Positions 22,385 to 34,585 of a stretch of 64,000 nt of DNA are shown piece by piece. This DNA is from Pristionchus mayeri (Eukaryota > Nematoda > Chromadorea > Rhabditida > Neodiplogasteridae). A program made the translations under genes and the position numbers. The DNA lies in contig BTRK01000004.1 of assembly GCA_036245805.1 (NCBI GenBank), forward strand, positions 4,216,001 to 4,280,000. Direction: 5' to 3'. The notes under the pieces were generated by a model. It was not told where the DNA came from and searched no databases. It saw only the letters and a program-made list of their open reading frames with translations. Position 1 is the stretch's first letter, and every line of letters starts with the position of its first letter.

Positions 22385-23705
22385 GCAGAAATTTCAGGAG
22401 AACAACAACAGGCGTGGCAGATTAAAGATTGGCCAAAATACCTGATCGAGTAACCAATCCCATCCAATCTTGCAAAATACGAAGAAATTGCATGATTGAC
22501 TTTTGATTGTTGGTCGGCAATTGTACATCGAATGTTGTGAAGTTTTAAAATTTAAAGATTTGAAAATTCAAACAGCTTGCGTCCTTATATTCCAAAAAAA
22601 ATGAAACTGTCATTTGCACTGTGGAACTGTCAATGACTCATTGCGTAAAAAAATTCGTTAACTGTACCAGAATTCATAGAATTCAAATTAAAATTTCAAA
22701 AACAGAGCAATCTATTCGATCAATATTTTCGCAATTCTTCCCGAGGTTTCCGATGCGCATCCCTGCATTTATAGGACATTGAAATATTGTCAACGTGCTT
22801 TTTGTTTCTCGTTATCTTCGTTCATTTTGCAATTTCCCTTCGATGATGATCGTAGTGAAGCTTTTGCGTGGGAAGCGGGGATAAGGTCGTGGATTGAGGG
22901 GGAACGTGTTTTCTCCCACGCATTGTGGCTTCCCTCAACGCTTCAATGATCAAAGTGAATAACAAAAACGATGACGCTCAATACGGGCTCCCTATTAGCA
23001 TTCCGTGCGAAATTGTCTTAGAGCCTGTTCACAAAACATGGATATTTTGGTCAGTTTGTTTTCCGAATCGAAACAAATTGTAATTTTCCGTAAACCTTTG
23101 AAGTATGATCATGATTCACTAGATTTCTAGAACATCTTCCGATATCTTCCGATATAAGAGCTTGCTCTATATCCGGCATAGAGTCAAACGACCGAGCTAT
23201 GGAGAGAAAGAAAACGTGCAAACCGTGTGTGTTTTGCAACGTGGGCATCAATACCCTTGACAAAATTTTGAAAGTGAAAGCGGTTTCCCGCAAAGTATTT
23301 TAGTTACTCGCTATTAGAAAGAGAATATTGTGTTGTATTGTGAAAGAAGAAAGTGCGAAACATTTTACCATTGTCCAGATAACAACAATACTTCTGTCCA
23401 TTCACATCAACCACCCTTGGAGAACGGGAAGTTACTTGAGGTGTTACTTGAGGTAAGATCGGACAAGTCGCGTTCTCTGCCGCCTCTAGGTGTCATTTTA
23501 GCACTTGAAGATAGTGAATTTTGTCATGCTTAACTTTAGGATCGCAGTAAGCAAGGACGATAATTCAAAACAATGGGTAGGAAATTGAGACATCCTAGAA
23601 GTTGCAAGGATAACCTTGCAATGCACAACTAACTGGCTGTACCTCCCAACTGTATTGTTGAGTGACTAAGAGAGTAGGGAAGACTACCCTACATTACTCG
23701 CCCTC
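22385..23705. other. divergent intergenic region
   Basis: About 1.3 kb of AT-rich sequence between two outward-pointing genes. No coding exons, RNA genes or transposon termini were recognised. Confidence 0.45.
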
Positions 23706-23713
23706 TATAAAAG
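23706..23713 (+). promoter_or_regulatory. TATA box of SCP2 gene
   Basis: TATAAAAG about 125 bp before the ATG at 23830; the start codon itself follows a TTCTCAG acceptor-like site, so the mRNA may also be trans-spliced. Confidence 0.5.
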
Positions 23714-23829
23714 ATAAACGAGAGGGAAAGAGAGCGACCCCCTCAGTAATCACGTTTACGCACACCAGCCATTCTTATCGATTACTCTATCCGTTTCCAA
23801 CACTATTGACGAACAATTCTCAGGTCGCC

Positions 23830-24550
23830 ATGACTGAACTTCTAGCACCTGTTCTCTTCGACACCATGAGGGAGGAACTTCCTGAACATCAGGTATTTTG
23901 TTCAAATTGTCCCATAGGCAAATAATTTTATAATTTGGATTTCATTAATTTATCAGCATCTGCTATTTTACGATCATTTAAATGAAATTTAAGATGTATT
24001 CTCAAATTCAGGATCAGTTGAAGAAGATTAACGCTATCGTCGTCTACGAGATTCTAAAGGATGGAAAGCTCGCTGGAAAATGGAGTACGACACTTATTAT
24101 TTGATGATATCAATAAGAAAATCTTCTTTCAGCAATGGACTTCAAGAAATCACCGAACGAAGTTTATGAGGGAGAACCAAAGAACGGGGCCAAGGTAAAG
24201 CCTTATCTTAGAATTCAATGCATATGGAATGTTGATAAATTTAAAACTGAGCCCGTTTTCAGCCTAATTGCACAGTGACTATGGAGGATGAAACGTTCGT
24301 TGCTCTATCTGCTGGAGAACTGGACCCCGTCAAGGTTTGGAAAAAAACTATTTTGAAGAGATTTAAGTTGATATTATAATAATTCCTCGGTCATCACACG
24401 ACGATTTAAAAATGGAAATTCATCGAGAGATTTATTCAATTCCTTTTTCAGGCCTTTATGTCCGGGAAGGTGAAGGCGAAGGGAAACATCATGCTCATGC
24501 AAAAATTGTCGAATGTCCTCAAGAACGCGAATGCGAAAGCAAAACTGTGA
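23830..24550 (+). CDS. SCP2-domain sterol/lipid carrier protein
   Basis: A stand-alone sterol carrier protein 2 domain of about 120 residues that binds sterols, fatty acids and acyl-CoA. Five exons are in phase: 23830-23892, 24012-24084, 24133-24194, 24263-24334 and 24452-24550. The protein shows the family pattern: KKINAIVVYEILKDGKLAGK, WTMDFKKSPNEVYEGEP, GAKPNCTVTMEDETFVALSA, then KAFMSGKVKAKGNIMLMQKL and an Ala/Lys-rich end KNANAKAKL. The C-terminal AKL fits a PTS1 peroxisomal signal. It resembles nematode lipid-transfer proteins of the NLT-1 type. A link to the acyl-CoA oxidase gene 13 kb away is only thematic (both plausibly peroxisomal). Intact. Confidence 0.9.
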
Positions 24551-24738
24551 AAGTTATCCTTCTTCTTTGAGCATCAATCGATTCACATCACTGTCTCAGC
24601 CACATTCCCGTTATCATCCCCGAGTTCTATTTTCACTGTGCGCATTGGAATAAACAGTAGAATCGTTCCAATTCTCGTGTAGTCATTCATTTATCACCCG
24701 ATGTTGGGGCGTTCAAAAATTTGTTTGAATGAAGCAAA

Positions 24739-26995
24739 CTATGGTGTGGAACAGGCGTCCACTTCTAGAGTATCGATGCCGTTGTCCACTGCTGTGATAT
24801 TCAGATGCCAGAAGTCACTCCATTCCAGAAGGGAGAATATAGTGACGGAAAGCAGACAGAGGTACTCGGCTAATGCTGCAGGTGTAGCTACTGGAAAAAA
24901 GCTGGTCTTGCACTCCTATCCACACATCACGAACTTTCATACACTGAAAGGGTAGCTCACCAATCACATGGCATGTTTTCCGCCCTAGAAACTCGTCATT
25001 TGTCTTCAGAACTATGATGGAAGTTATGACGAAGGTAGCGACTAGACAGAATCGGCTGAGAACTCGGAGAATTGTCTGGAATACATGTTGGCATTTCACA
25101 CTTCTCATCGTTTTTTACTATTCGTTCTGGTTCCATCAGTTCGATGGTCGATTGGAGGATCATGTGGATTGTGTACAGGGCGGCGAAGGAGTAGAAGGGC
25201 ACCCACATCACAGAATGAACTACAAAGTGTTAGGTGTATTTTCATTTCAGTCGATGTAACCCATATTTTTCCTTCGAGCATTCAAAAAATGTGTTCACTT
25301 CTTGAGAGTTCAGATGGTGTTTGGTTACTTACAATCGAGATCTTGCTGCCATGCGGTGATGAAGTAGCCTGAGATGAGAACGAGGAGATAGATGAATGGA
25401 GAGAGGAAGAGAATGACTCGATTGAGCAGAGGAACGCCACGGGCATTGCGGAGGAGAAGAGGACTCGAGGAGAAGATAGAGAAGCGAGAGGAGGACAGGG
25501 AGGGCTGCAACAACTGTTTACCTTACTGTAAAGTGTTTTTCTATTAGCCAACTGTCGTTTGGTTGTAATAGAGACAAATCCACTTTTCAGTTCTCACCCT
25601 CATTACCAGGTGATTGTACACTGCGAGGGAGCGGAAGGAGGCGAGAATGGGACGGATTGACAGCGAAAAGAGAACGGTGAAGCGGAGCAGCAACTGAACA
25701 CCACCTGTTTTGCATCAACTTTGCACTCGTTGATCCCTTTGTTCGCAAGTCTTCCTCGTGCACTCCCTTGGTCCCTAGTTGGACTCACTTGGGAAAGGCT
25801 GTGAAACTCGATGGCTCGAAGAATCGAGGGCAGCCCCGAAGAGGGAACGGGGTCGTTCTCAAAGACTAGGTTTCATGAATATCGTCAGGCTTGTTTCCTT
25901 TAGTAGATTGGACATTTTGATATGCGTTTTCATTGTTTTACACGTTTGATCTGTGCACTGAGTTCACTACTGCATCTACTGAATCAGAAATAACGCAATG
26001 AATTTGTGGAGTTGTTGCAGGAGCTAGCTATCTAAATGTTAGAAAACAGCCGCATCTTCCCACGCACTCCTTGAACTAATTTTGTGATCTGTCGGTCTGT
26101 TTTGTGACTATTCTCTGCCGTAGTTGGGGGACAGGAAGAGTGAAAGGAGCCACTTTCGCGCACCTCTCTGTAGAGATCAGTCACGATTCGTCGACTCATA
26201 GACTTGTGGCTAAGACTGTGACTGCGACTTGTGACTCACGAAATTGCAGAAACAACCCTGAGAAATACCTATACAATTTTCATATTTAACTATCGAATTT
26301 TCGATCCCGGGATGCGCTTGCAATGCACAGAGAGAAGTAGATTCAATACACAATGTATGTGAATCTTAATTATCGCACCGTAAATGACCCCGTTCGCTAA
26401 CCCTTTCCTATATTTACACACATGGTTCTCATTCCCTTTAACGTTCAAGTATTACAGTACGAAATATGCTCAGTTGTCAAACGTACCAAACAGAAGGCTG
26501 GCCCGGCCGTTCCATACTCGACCACCATGTGCTTCCAGTCAGACTGCACGAGGTGATAGTGGGGACTGCCGGGCTGCGAAAATTCCAAGACCTGTCGGAT
26601 CGTGAGCGGATTCGAGTAGTTGTGCTGAAAAGTATCTTTACTCTTTCCAAATTTTATCAGTGAAAATTCAGCCCATTTTTGAACATGCTAGGTAAATCTA
26701 AATGGGTCGGTGAACATGTGAAAAAGTGCCCATATTGCAATACCTCTGCGAGAACAGTGCGCTGAAATTCAGGGGTGAAACTGCCCCAGAAGAGAGGAAT
26801 GTCCTCCTGAAGGAAGAGGAGGGCGAGAATCGTCAGCGTCGAATTGAGCGCCACAGTGATCAGGGCAATCGTCCTGTGGCAAGGGATGGGAACTCATGGC
26901 TTGAATGCCCCCCAATCCAGCAAGAACCTCTCTCACCTTCCATTATTATCAGCGTAGATTGGCTTGGCGTGCATGTCCGAGATATACGGCATCAT
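24739..26995 (-). CDS. Frag1/DRAM/Sfk1-like multi-pass membrane protein
   Basis: A membrane protein on the minus strand. It starts at 26995 with MMPYISDMHAKPIYADNNGR, whose PYISD motif after the start recalls the Frag1/DRAM/PGAP2 group. TM segments follow: ALITVALNSTLTILALLFL, a polar loop with HMVVEYGTAGPAFCL, LLLRFTVLFSLSIRPILASF, VILFLSPFIYLLVLISGYFI, MWVPFYSFAALYTIHMIL and VLSRFCLVATFVITSI. The C-terminal ALAEYLCLLSVTIFSLLEWS fits the A-x-x-E-Y/W span that ends this family, and the stop is at 24739. Some exon joins (25000-25260 and 25550-25800) are not fully resolved and the loops are unusually long. If the assignment is right, related proteins act in GPI-anchor lipid remodelling or lysosome/autophagy. 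The name rests on motifs only. Confidence 0.55.
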
Positions 26996-27534
26996 AAAAT
27001 GAGCTTTAGCTTAATTGCGAGGGCGGGAGATGCACTCAGTGCACTCACCATCCTCTTACACTCCTCCCACCAAAATGGCTCCTTGGGTGCAGGATCTTGT
27101 GCTGTTCCGGTGGTCATCCCCCTCCCCCGCTCCATTGGGCTATTCGTGAACCATATTGAGGGGGCCAGTTTAAGAGGAATTACGGTGCATTGAACTGCAT
27201 GCGATCCGTTTAGGAAGCCATAAGTGAAGTGTTTTCACTCTCGATCTGAGGAAAAAGTGAAAGCACGAGGTAAAGTGAGTCATAAAGGGGCCGCCGAATG
27301 ATCTTTGAAGGCGATGTTGCCAACAGAAAAGAAATAAGTTCCATTAGCCGTCTCATGCCCTTTTGTTTGTGTAATCTCTGCATGATCTATATCATCGCTC
27401 TTCTTGCTACTATTCTGAGCAGATTGGATAAGGGGAGAGACGAGAAAAAGCCGAAGGGGAGTGCCACACCGGTTCCATACCAACCCATACATAAGCAGAT
27501 GAGATAGTGCAAGAGTAAGTAGTCTTCCATCGAG
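26996..27534. promoter_or_regulatory. divergent intergenic region
   Basis: Between the outward-pointing membrane protein gene and the secreted Cys-rich gene; must contain both promoters. No clear TATA or repeat element seen. Confidence 0.35.
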
Positions 27535-28388
27535 ATGATACGCATTCTCCTCCTTTCCGCTCTCGCAGCAATGGCCACTAGTCAGGAAGAAGAGGTGAAG
27601 GTGGAAGAGAAGAGGCGATTCGTCGGATTCTGGCCTCGATGGGGTCAGCTCGCGCTTCATTTTCGCCGTCTCTCATATATTTTTTTCATATTCGGTTTCA
27701 TTTACCCACATCATTTTCATGTCAGTTATGCCACTTTCAGGTATAATTTTGACACTAATGTTTTGCAGAGGAGCGTACAGTGGACTGTCTTGGAGGAACT
27801 ACGGCTGCTGACTGCGTCCTGAAAGCACCCGATGCAGCCAAGGAGCGAAAGCCGGAGGACTACAAGTGCAGGTCAGCACAATTACTATTCCATTTCGAAA
27901 GATAGCCACCGAAAGAGTGATAATAAATTAATAATTAATTAATTAATTAATTAATTAGAATGAATATAAATTGCAGGGAAGAGCCAATGCCGCAAGAGGA
28001 GTTCAACGAGTTGGCGAGAAACTCCACCACCAGAATCGCGTGTCCCATCGGATGCGAGCCAGACTCTGATCTATCGGTCAGCAAAGACTGCAGTTCACGA
28101 CTCTAATTACTACTAATTAACTAATTAATACTAATGGTCTATTGTGATTATATCTGTGTAAATAGAGAAGATCCTATGTTTTTTCAGGTGCTTCAAAAGG
28201 TGCCACACAACAATCACAAGTGCCAGAAGTACTACACGTATGGCAAGTACAGAGATGTAAGCGATTTCTCGGCTTACAGAGATCAAAAATCACTTTAGAA
28301 CGGTGAGTGGTACCTGTGGATGACGGAGCCTTGTCGAGCAGCCATCACCACCCACTGCCGATTCAAGGATGTGTCCATGGGCAAATGA
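27535..28388 (+). CDS. secreted eight-cysteine protein, unknown function
   Basis: I do not recognise the family. The start MIRILLLSALAAMATSQ is a signal peptide, followed by an acidic/basic linker EEEVKVEEKRRFVGFWP that could hold a dibasic processing site. Five or more short exons are in phase. The mature part has eight cysteines: TVDCLGG, AADCVL, YKC, RIACPIGCEPDSD, HKCQKYYTYGKY, EPCRAA and THCRF. Aromatic-rich blocks KYYTYGKYRD and GEWYLWMTEP stand near the C-terminus and the protein ends DVSMGK at 28388. The even cysteine count and secretion signal suggest four disulfides in an extracellular or cuticle-associated protein. The tandem 0.6-kb repeats begin about 40 bp after the stop. Confidence 0.75.
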
Positions 28389-28430
28389 TTGTCTCTTCAC
28401 CATTTCTGATTATTTAATTGTGATAAAACT

Positions 28431-30190
28431 AGTGGGCAACTACGCCTATCTCAACAGGGAGTGCAAGGAAAATTGATTGCAAAAAGGCCGGCAAAAACAC
28501 GGATATCCCGCCGCGTCTGACGATTACGGCATCGATAAAGTATCGACATTTTGAATTGATTGAACAACGAAATCATGAATCTGACCCATAATCTGACACA
28601 GCGCCACAGTATACGGTAGGCTTCGGTTACTGTAGAATTTTGGTATTGATGTTTTGCATCCATCCTCCGACGAAATCACACTGACCCACGGTCTGACCCA
28701 AAGGCTACGGATTACTGTAGCTTTCGGTTACTGTAGGAGTACTGTATTGGCGTTTTGTTTCGACCTTCTGATGAAATCATTAGTATGACACACGATCTGA
28801 CCCAACGCCACTACGGATTACGGTAGACGGACGGACAAGACACACCATATTTGTGGTCTTAAAAAATTTTCTTCTGGAAATTTCTGAAATATTTTTCGTC
28901 TGCTGACCTTGTATTTTGATTGCACAGAAACTATCAAAATCTCACTCGAAACGAACGCACCAGGCAAAAAAGCTTTCAGTTTATGGTAAGGTATATATAT
29001 ATGCAATAGTGGGCAACTACGCCTATCTCAACATGACTATATTCCAGGAAGAAGTGTAAAACCACTTCTTCCTATTGACTGTAAAAATGCCGGCAAAATC
29101 GCGGACATAAAGCGGCGTCTGACCAAACGCTAGAGCGTACGGCTGAGAATCGACATCGACGTGATGCATTGATTCAACAACAAAATCATGAATCTGATCC
29201 ATCATGTGACACAGTGCCATAAGATACGGTATGTTTTGGTTACTGTTGGATTTTAGTATTAATGTTTTGCAACCATCCTCCGATGAAATCATGAATCTGA
29301 CCCAACTTCTGACCCAGCGAACTGGGTTACGGTAGGCACCGCTTACTGTAGTAGTACGGTATCGATGATTTCCATATATCCTCCGATGAAATCATGAGTC
29401 TGACACAAGATCTGACCCAACGCTACACCCAGGTTACGCACACGGACAGACGAACACCTATTTTTTGCTCGTAAAAATTTTTTTCTTGAAATTTCTGAAA
29501 TCTTTTGCGTGTAATGATCTTGTATTTCGGATGGGGACATACTATCAAAATCTCATTGAAATCGAAAGCGCCAGACGAAAAAGCTTTCAGTTTATGGTAA
29601 GGTATGCAACTAGCGGGCAACTACGCCTCTTTTAAAGTTGGAAGTTACCGGAATATGACAAATAAAAATAATCACCCATTGATGCCATCAAAATCATGGT
29701 TCTCATGCCAAGTCCGTCCCTACGCTAGAGGCTGCAAAAGAAGCATGGTATCGACGTTTTTCATAAATTGACCATCGAAATTATGAATCCGAACCATCAT
29801 CTGACACAGCGCGACGGGCTACTGTATTATATTGTTACGTTAGAATAACGATATTGACGTTTTCCATCCATCAGCAGACGAAATCATAAATCTGACCCAG
29901 CGATAGCATTCGGTTACGGTAGGAGTACGGTATTGGTGTTTTGCTTCGATCCTCTGTTGAAATCATGAGTCTGACACAAGATCTGACCCAACGCCAACTC
30001 GGTTTACGGTACGCAGACTGACAGACCAACACCATATTTGTGGTCGTAAAAAATTGTCTTCTGGAAATTTCGGAAATCTTTTTAGTGTAATGACCTTATA
30101 TTTCGATTGCACAGAAACTTTCAAAATCCCGTTCGAAACAAAAGCACCAGTCAAAAAAGCTTTCAGTTTATTGTAAGTATTGCAATAGAA
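28431..30190. repeat. three tandem copies of a ~0.6-kb repeat
   Basis: Units begin at 28431, 29008 and 29612 with GGGCAACTACGCCT and end with AAGCTTTCAGTTTATNGTAAG. Each unit has internal direct motifs of the form TCTGACCCA and GTTACTGTAG / TTACGGTAG several times, then an A/T-rich part with CTGAAATNTTTTNNGT. Copies differ at many positions and by short indels, so they are old. No open frame is kept in all three. Confidence 0.85.
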
Positions 30191-30344
30191 TCCTTTTGGC
30201 ATTGTTCACTAGCTAAATACAAATCGAAGACAAAGTATTCGCAGGGCGAGTGACGATTATACTGTGCCATAGAGTTGCCTCTTCTTGACAAAGTTCTCAG
30301 TGAATAATCATTCGAGTGGTTTCCCTCCTTCATGAATCATGATA

Positions 30345-30715
30345 TTCTTCACTAGAGAGCGGAGAGGAAGAGGGAAGACCGCTCTGTGCGACGAGGAATG
30401 AGATTTTCTTTTCCGGAAGAATGAGAGGGGGGGAAAGTCTTCCGGAAGACCATTCTCGTACAACTGGCTATGGTAAAAATCAAGTCAAAATTTCATGCAA
30501 ATGCTTATAGCCCTATCCTAGTACCATATTTACACTATTTTTTCACAAAATGGCTTAAATTTCGCTCTAAAAACACTCAAAACAGCATTTTTCCTGGCCC
30601 TACTCTTCCGGAAGACTTTGCACTTTCCCCTCCCTCTTCCTCATTCCTCGCTCTCTCCCTCGAAAAGCGGCAGAGTCTTCCTATTCCTCTTCCTCTCCAC
30701 ACTCTATTCTTCACT
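30345..30715. mobile_element. 351-bp foldback element with 10-bp TSD (Mutator-like)
   Basis: The element 30355-30705 is bounded by exact 10-bp repeats ATTCTTCACT (30345-30354 and 30706-30715). Its ends are long imperfect inverted repeats, AGAGAGCGGAGAGGAAGAGG at the left and AGAGTGTGGAGAGGAAGAGG read inward from the right. Arms of about 110 bp share GGAATGAG and AAGTCTTCCGGAAGA and enclose a loop of about 130 bp. The TSD length fits the Mutator superfamily (9-11 bp). No transposase. Confidence 0.75.
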
Positions 30716-30886
30716 GTATGTGAAGCCACATATTTATTCTTATTATATTGAACAACGGTGGGAGAAAGTGTTATCAAAAACGTAGATCACCGAAATGAAG
30801 TGCTAATTTTAGACGATGGTCCCATTACCGAGCTTGCATTGAACTGAAAATGATTTTTTTTAAATTTTAAAATTTAAAATGTATAT

Positions 30887-33192
30887 TTATGAGATTGTGA
30901 CACTCACTTGACTAATCCTGCTCACTATCATCACTTTCCTGTACTTCGGGGGGAGACAACAACTACACCAAACATGAATCTGACGGCGATAACTGCAAAG
31001 AATTGATGACAATTAGTGATGCCAAAAAGGCGCGCGCTCTCCTCGTTTCACACGCTCTCTCGCTTTGTCTGACCGGCGAGAGAGCGTGTGAAACGAGGAG
31101 AGCGCGCGCCGATTTGGCATCACTAATGACAATCACAAAGCGGATGTTATAACAGGGCGTATATCGAACCTGTTAATGCACACAATCATCAACCACGGAT
31201 CGATAGCGGGATAGATTGTCGAGATAGACATGAGATAGTTGCCGAGAGCGCCGAACTGGAGGCCTTGTAAGCTTTTATTGAGGTCTTACGTACATACGTA
31301 AAAATTATCTTTTTTTGCATCTCTATTGATCCCGATTTCTCACCTGTGAGAGGAAGAAGAACTAGAAATCCGACGGGAGTGAAGGAAATGGCAAGAGGGA
31401 CAATGGTCTGCATTTTTATTATTTTGATCGTGCTAATTCATTTTAGGCACAAGGTTTGCTTACTTGAACGACCAACGCGCGGAAGAACTGCTTGTGGGTG
31501 TTTGTTCGAATATTCGAGTCTGAAACGAGCTCAAAGTGAAGATTCGCCTATTGATTGAAACCTGAAGTCAGCGATTTCATCATTCTCACAACGCCAATCG
31601 AGCAGATAATCATTACAGCTGCAATTATTATGAGATTATTCAGATGAATAACTCAAAAAATATAATATGTTAGATCAACTTTGGTTGTTGCAATAATAAA
31701 AACAATCGTAATTCATACCTCCAAGCATCGAAATCAGCCCCAGAATGGAGAGTGTGTAGATCACGATGGGCCAGTTAAACTTCATCGATCCTCCGTCGTC
31801 CACTTCCTTGCAAGAAAAACAATTGTGTCCCATTGTTTTGCGCTTTTTCAGTATTCGATGGAAAAAAATTATGTGATCGTAAAAAATAAAAAGAAAAGTA
31901 TCTCACTGCGTAAACAACGTGAAAATGGCCGAAAGGCTTCGTCATATTGATCCCGTAGAAGGAGTTCATCTCATATACGAGACGTACATCGGCTCGCCAA
32001 TCCTGTAAAATTAACTGTACCCAAACGATTATGAGATTATTTTTAGAATTATAATGATCATTCTACGGGATTAGGAGCTTCCGCTAAGAAATAACTTTAT
32101 TTTCTCACTGATGGGATTCGATTTCATTTCTTGGAAATTTGTGTAAATAAGGAATTGTATTTCCTTCTTTCCCTATCAGATCTCTTTTGTAGCATTACCA
32201 GCGACTGAAATGAACCAAATTAAACTTTCAACATGAGGATAATTCAAATGAAAGAAATTTTTTCTCATTGTTCTGTTCGGGAAATGTATCGAATTAGGAA
32301 ATTGAATAAAATTGCAGGATGTGGAATTTGCCACGAGAAAATAGTTTCCCTCGACATAAATTAAGTTAAATAAAATTAAGAGTCTTTCAGGGCTCACATT
32401 TTCTTGTGAAACTCACGGATCTCGGTTCGTAGTGTGAGATGAAGAATGCCATGATTGCATTGAAGATAATTTCAAAGACAATCCCGGCAGCAGCCCAATG
32501 CCAGATGCTCAACTGGGAGAGGGACGATGACGATCTGCAACATCCAGTCAGGTGCGAAATTTCGCCCATGGCGATCAGTTGAGAAAAGACTGACCCGATC
32601 AAGACGACGTAACGGTAGAGGAAGTGGAAGGAGAGGAGGGCGAATGTCTGGTAGAATAGAAGATCGAAGACGTAGATTGAGATGAGTCCTTGGAATATTC
32701 GAGTGTGGATAATGTACTACCATTATTACATAGTGCTTCTGCAATAACGTTATTCCAGTGATTCGTACCAGGCAGCGCCGACCAATGAGCAGTCGCCACC
32801 CCGAACACAACGAATGAATACTCGCCCATGTGGATGTTCTAAAAATCCGTTGTGAATGAGAATATTGGAACTTGAAAAGAGGCATGAAAAGGAGCTCGTT
32901 TTTATCTAAACCTTCGAATTATCAATTACACCTACCGGCACAACGACAGCATTCGAAAAGGCAATGACGACATCCATGACAGCAGTGACGTAGATGAGGA
33001 TCGTGTAACTGGAATATTATTAATTTTATGTAGATCTTCCTCAACAAGAAGCTATGTTTCTTACCTGCCCATAGAGGCAACATTCACTTTTCTTACGAGA
33101 AGAACGAGGAGAACATTGGAAAGAAGGGAGAATCCGGCCATGATCCAATTGAAAGCCACATGAGAAGTGGCATCAACCGCACCCGCTACCAT
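30887..33192 (-). CDS. Str-family chemoreceptor (tandem copy 1, intact)
   Basis: Seven-transmembrane Str-type receptor on the minus strand. Exons in order: MVAGAVDATSHVAFNWIMAG with TM1 (from 33192), an exon with YTILIYVTAVMDVVIAFSNA, then NIHMGEYSFVVFGV, LISIYVFDLLFYQTFALLSF leading into HFLYRYVVLIG (the Str TM3 end), LSQLSIWHWAAAGIVFEIIF, FYGINMTKPFGHFHVVYA, FNWPIVIYTLSILGLISMLG, VMIICSIGVVRMMKSL, NTHKQFFRALVVQTIVPLAI, FGALGNYLMSISTIYPAIDP (the Str TM7 signature) and a basic tail to the stop at 30887. No break was found. A hairpin MITE sits in the last intron. The exon at about 31565-31612 is identical over about 50 bp to that of the paralogue at 35609-38234. Exon edges are approximate. Confidence 0.85.
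31006..31133. mobile_element. hairpin MITE 3 (hAT-type, exact 8-bp TSD)
   Basis: The element 31014-31125 (112 bp) is flanked by exact ATGACAAT repeats. Ends are TAGTGATGCCAAA and its complement; the arms are near-perfect over about 50 bp and include GGCGCGCGCTCTCCTCG. The loop core CTGACCGGCGAGAGAGCGTG is shared with MITEs that have different ends. It lies in the last intron of the receptor at 30887-33192. Confidence 0.9.
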
Positions 33193-33684
33193 CTATTTGA
33201 TGAAAACTTATAGAAGGAGGTAATAAAAGATTTGTCTCATGCTGTGTTGAGATCTTGAATTTCACAGGAAATGTATTGCTAAATAATGAAGGCTGCTTTT
33301 CTCACATATTTGAAATATCATGGCGAATACATTATACGTGTGAAAAGTCACTACGGAACGAGTAAATTGAGTATTCAAAACTTCCTCAAAAACATCGCAA
33401 TAAACTAGAATGGCAAATAATGGAAGCGAACAGCTAAATGAGAGAGAGGCGAGAGTGGAAAACATTTGACGCGTGACCAATAGTGAATTGAAATAGGTGT
33501 GATATCTTCCCTGATTGCGCCTTTTTACAACTAACATGATGTTATGTCCGGAGCCAACCATCTAGGTTGACGTTGGTTATCTGTGATATAAAAAAAATTG
33601 TTCCATGGTTCATTATAAAAACAAAATAATTGGGGTAATTTTGGCTATGCCCGGCTTTCGGTTGTTACGCAAACGCAATTATGC
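33193..33684. other. intergenic / possible 5' exon of receptor copy 1
   Basis: A short stretch at about 33515-33540 on the minus strand (ATGTTAGTTGTAAAA) resembles ATGCTATTTGTAAAA upstream of the paralogue at 38365-38385, so both genes may share a small upstream exon or leader. Nothing else was recognised. Confidence 0.3.
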
Positions 33685-34585
33685 TATCAGGTTGGTGCAA
33701 AAGTTTCGATACAAAATCGCGATTAAGGTTTTCGAGCACTATCTTGTTTCTATATTGAGCAACTCTCATGTGGTTTCTTGCATGATATTAGTACATGTGT
33801 GCTCTCTATAGCGCACACTATATCGCATCTCATCAATCAGTAACACCGATGATAAAGCATTCCAAAATCTGAGAATTGCAATTTCTTTTAAACTTTTCGA
33901 TTGATTATTACTCTTTGCACGGTAACAGTGGCGCCGCTTCAAGAAAATTTTCAAGATGTATGATGACCATATATGCTACTGTGGCGAGTGGTCTGTATCA
34001 GCCTTAAAACAACTTGCCAAAATAGGCACGTATTCCGGAAATATGGGGTATTGCGTCTGGCAAATTTAGAACATATTCACAGGAATTTTTCGCTCGGAGA
34101 GATTGGGGTTGCAAATTAAGCATAATCAGAAGTACATATCATGATAATGTTACTTATGAAAGTTGGTGAAGATTCACCTTTCCATTCGAGAGATTTCGCA
34201 ATTATGGTTTTGAACCTCAAATTTTATCAACGAAATCGGCCTTTTTTGCAATACTGGATATCCGTGGAAGCCCGAAACTCCCATTTAACGTGTTCAATGG
34301 AAGCATCCACCCTTACTAATTAGTTTCACTGAAGGGTGGGAGCTGTATATAGTTCGTTTAGTTTTAGCGATGGTTTGTGTTGAAAAAAAAATCATGGAAA
34401 TTTCGCTAATTTTCATTTATCATTGTTTTTCAACGAAATGGCATTGAATCGATCGGGTATAAACCAATAATTGTAATGATCTAACACTACCTCAAATAAT
34501 GCCCAAGTGGTATTTGATACATGAGAAGCATTCACAAGAAAATATGCAAAATATCTTGTATCGAAACTTTTGCACCAACCTAATA
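33685..34585. mobile_element. degenerate mariner-like element (Hsmar/cecropia-type ends)
   Basis: The element 33687-34583 has inverted ends AGGTTGGTGCAAAAGTTTCG at both sides, with TA flanks at 33685-33686 and 34584-34585. The end sequence is of the type seen in mariner elements of the cecropia group. At about 0.9 kb it lacks any intact transposase frame. Confidence 0.75.

Noticed and set aside
28431..30190. CRISPR-like array or satellite
   Set aside because: Units of 0.6 kb with diverged copies in a eukaryotic genome; no short regular repeats with unique spacers.
33605..33811. Small frame over the left end of the mariner-like remnant
   Set aside because: It crosses the element's terminal repeat and has no transposase motif.
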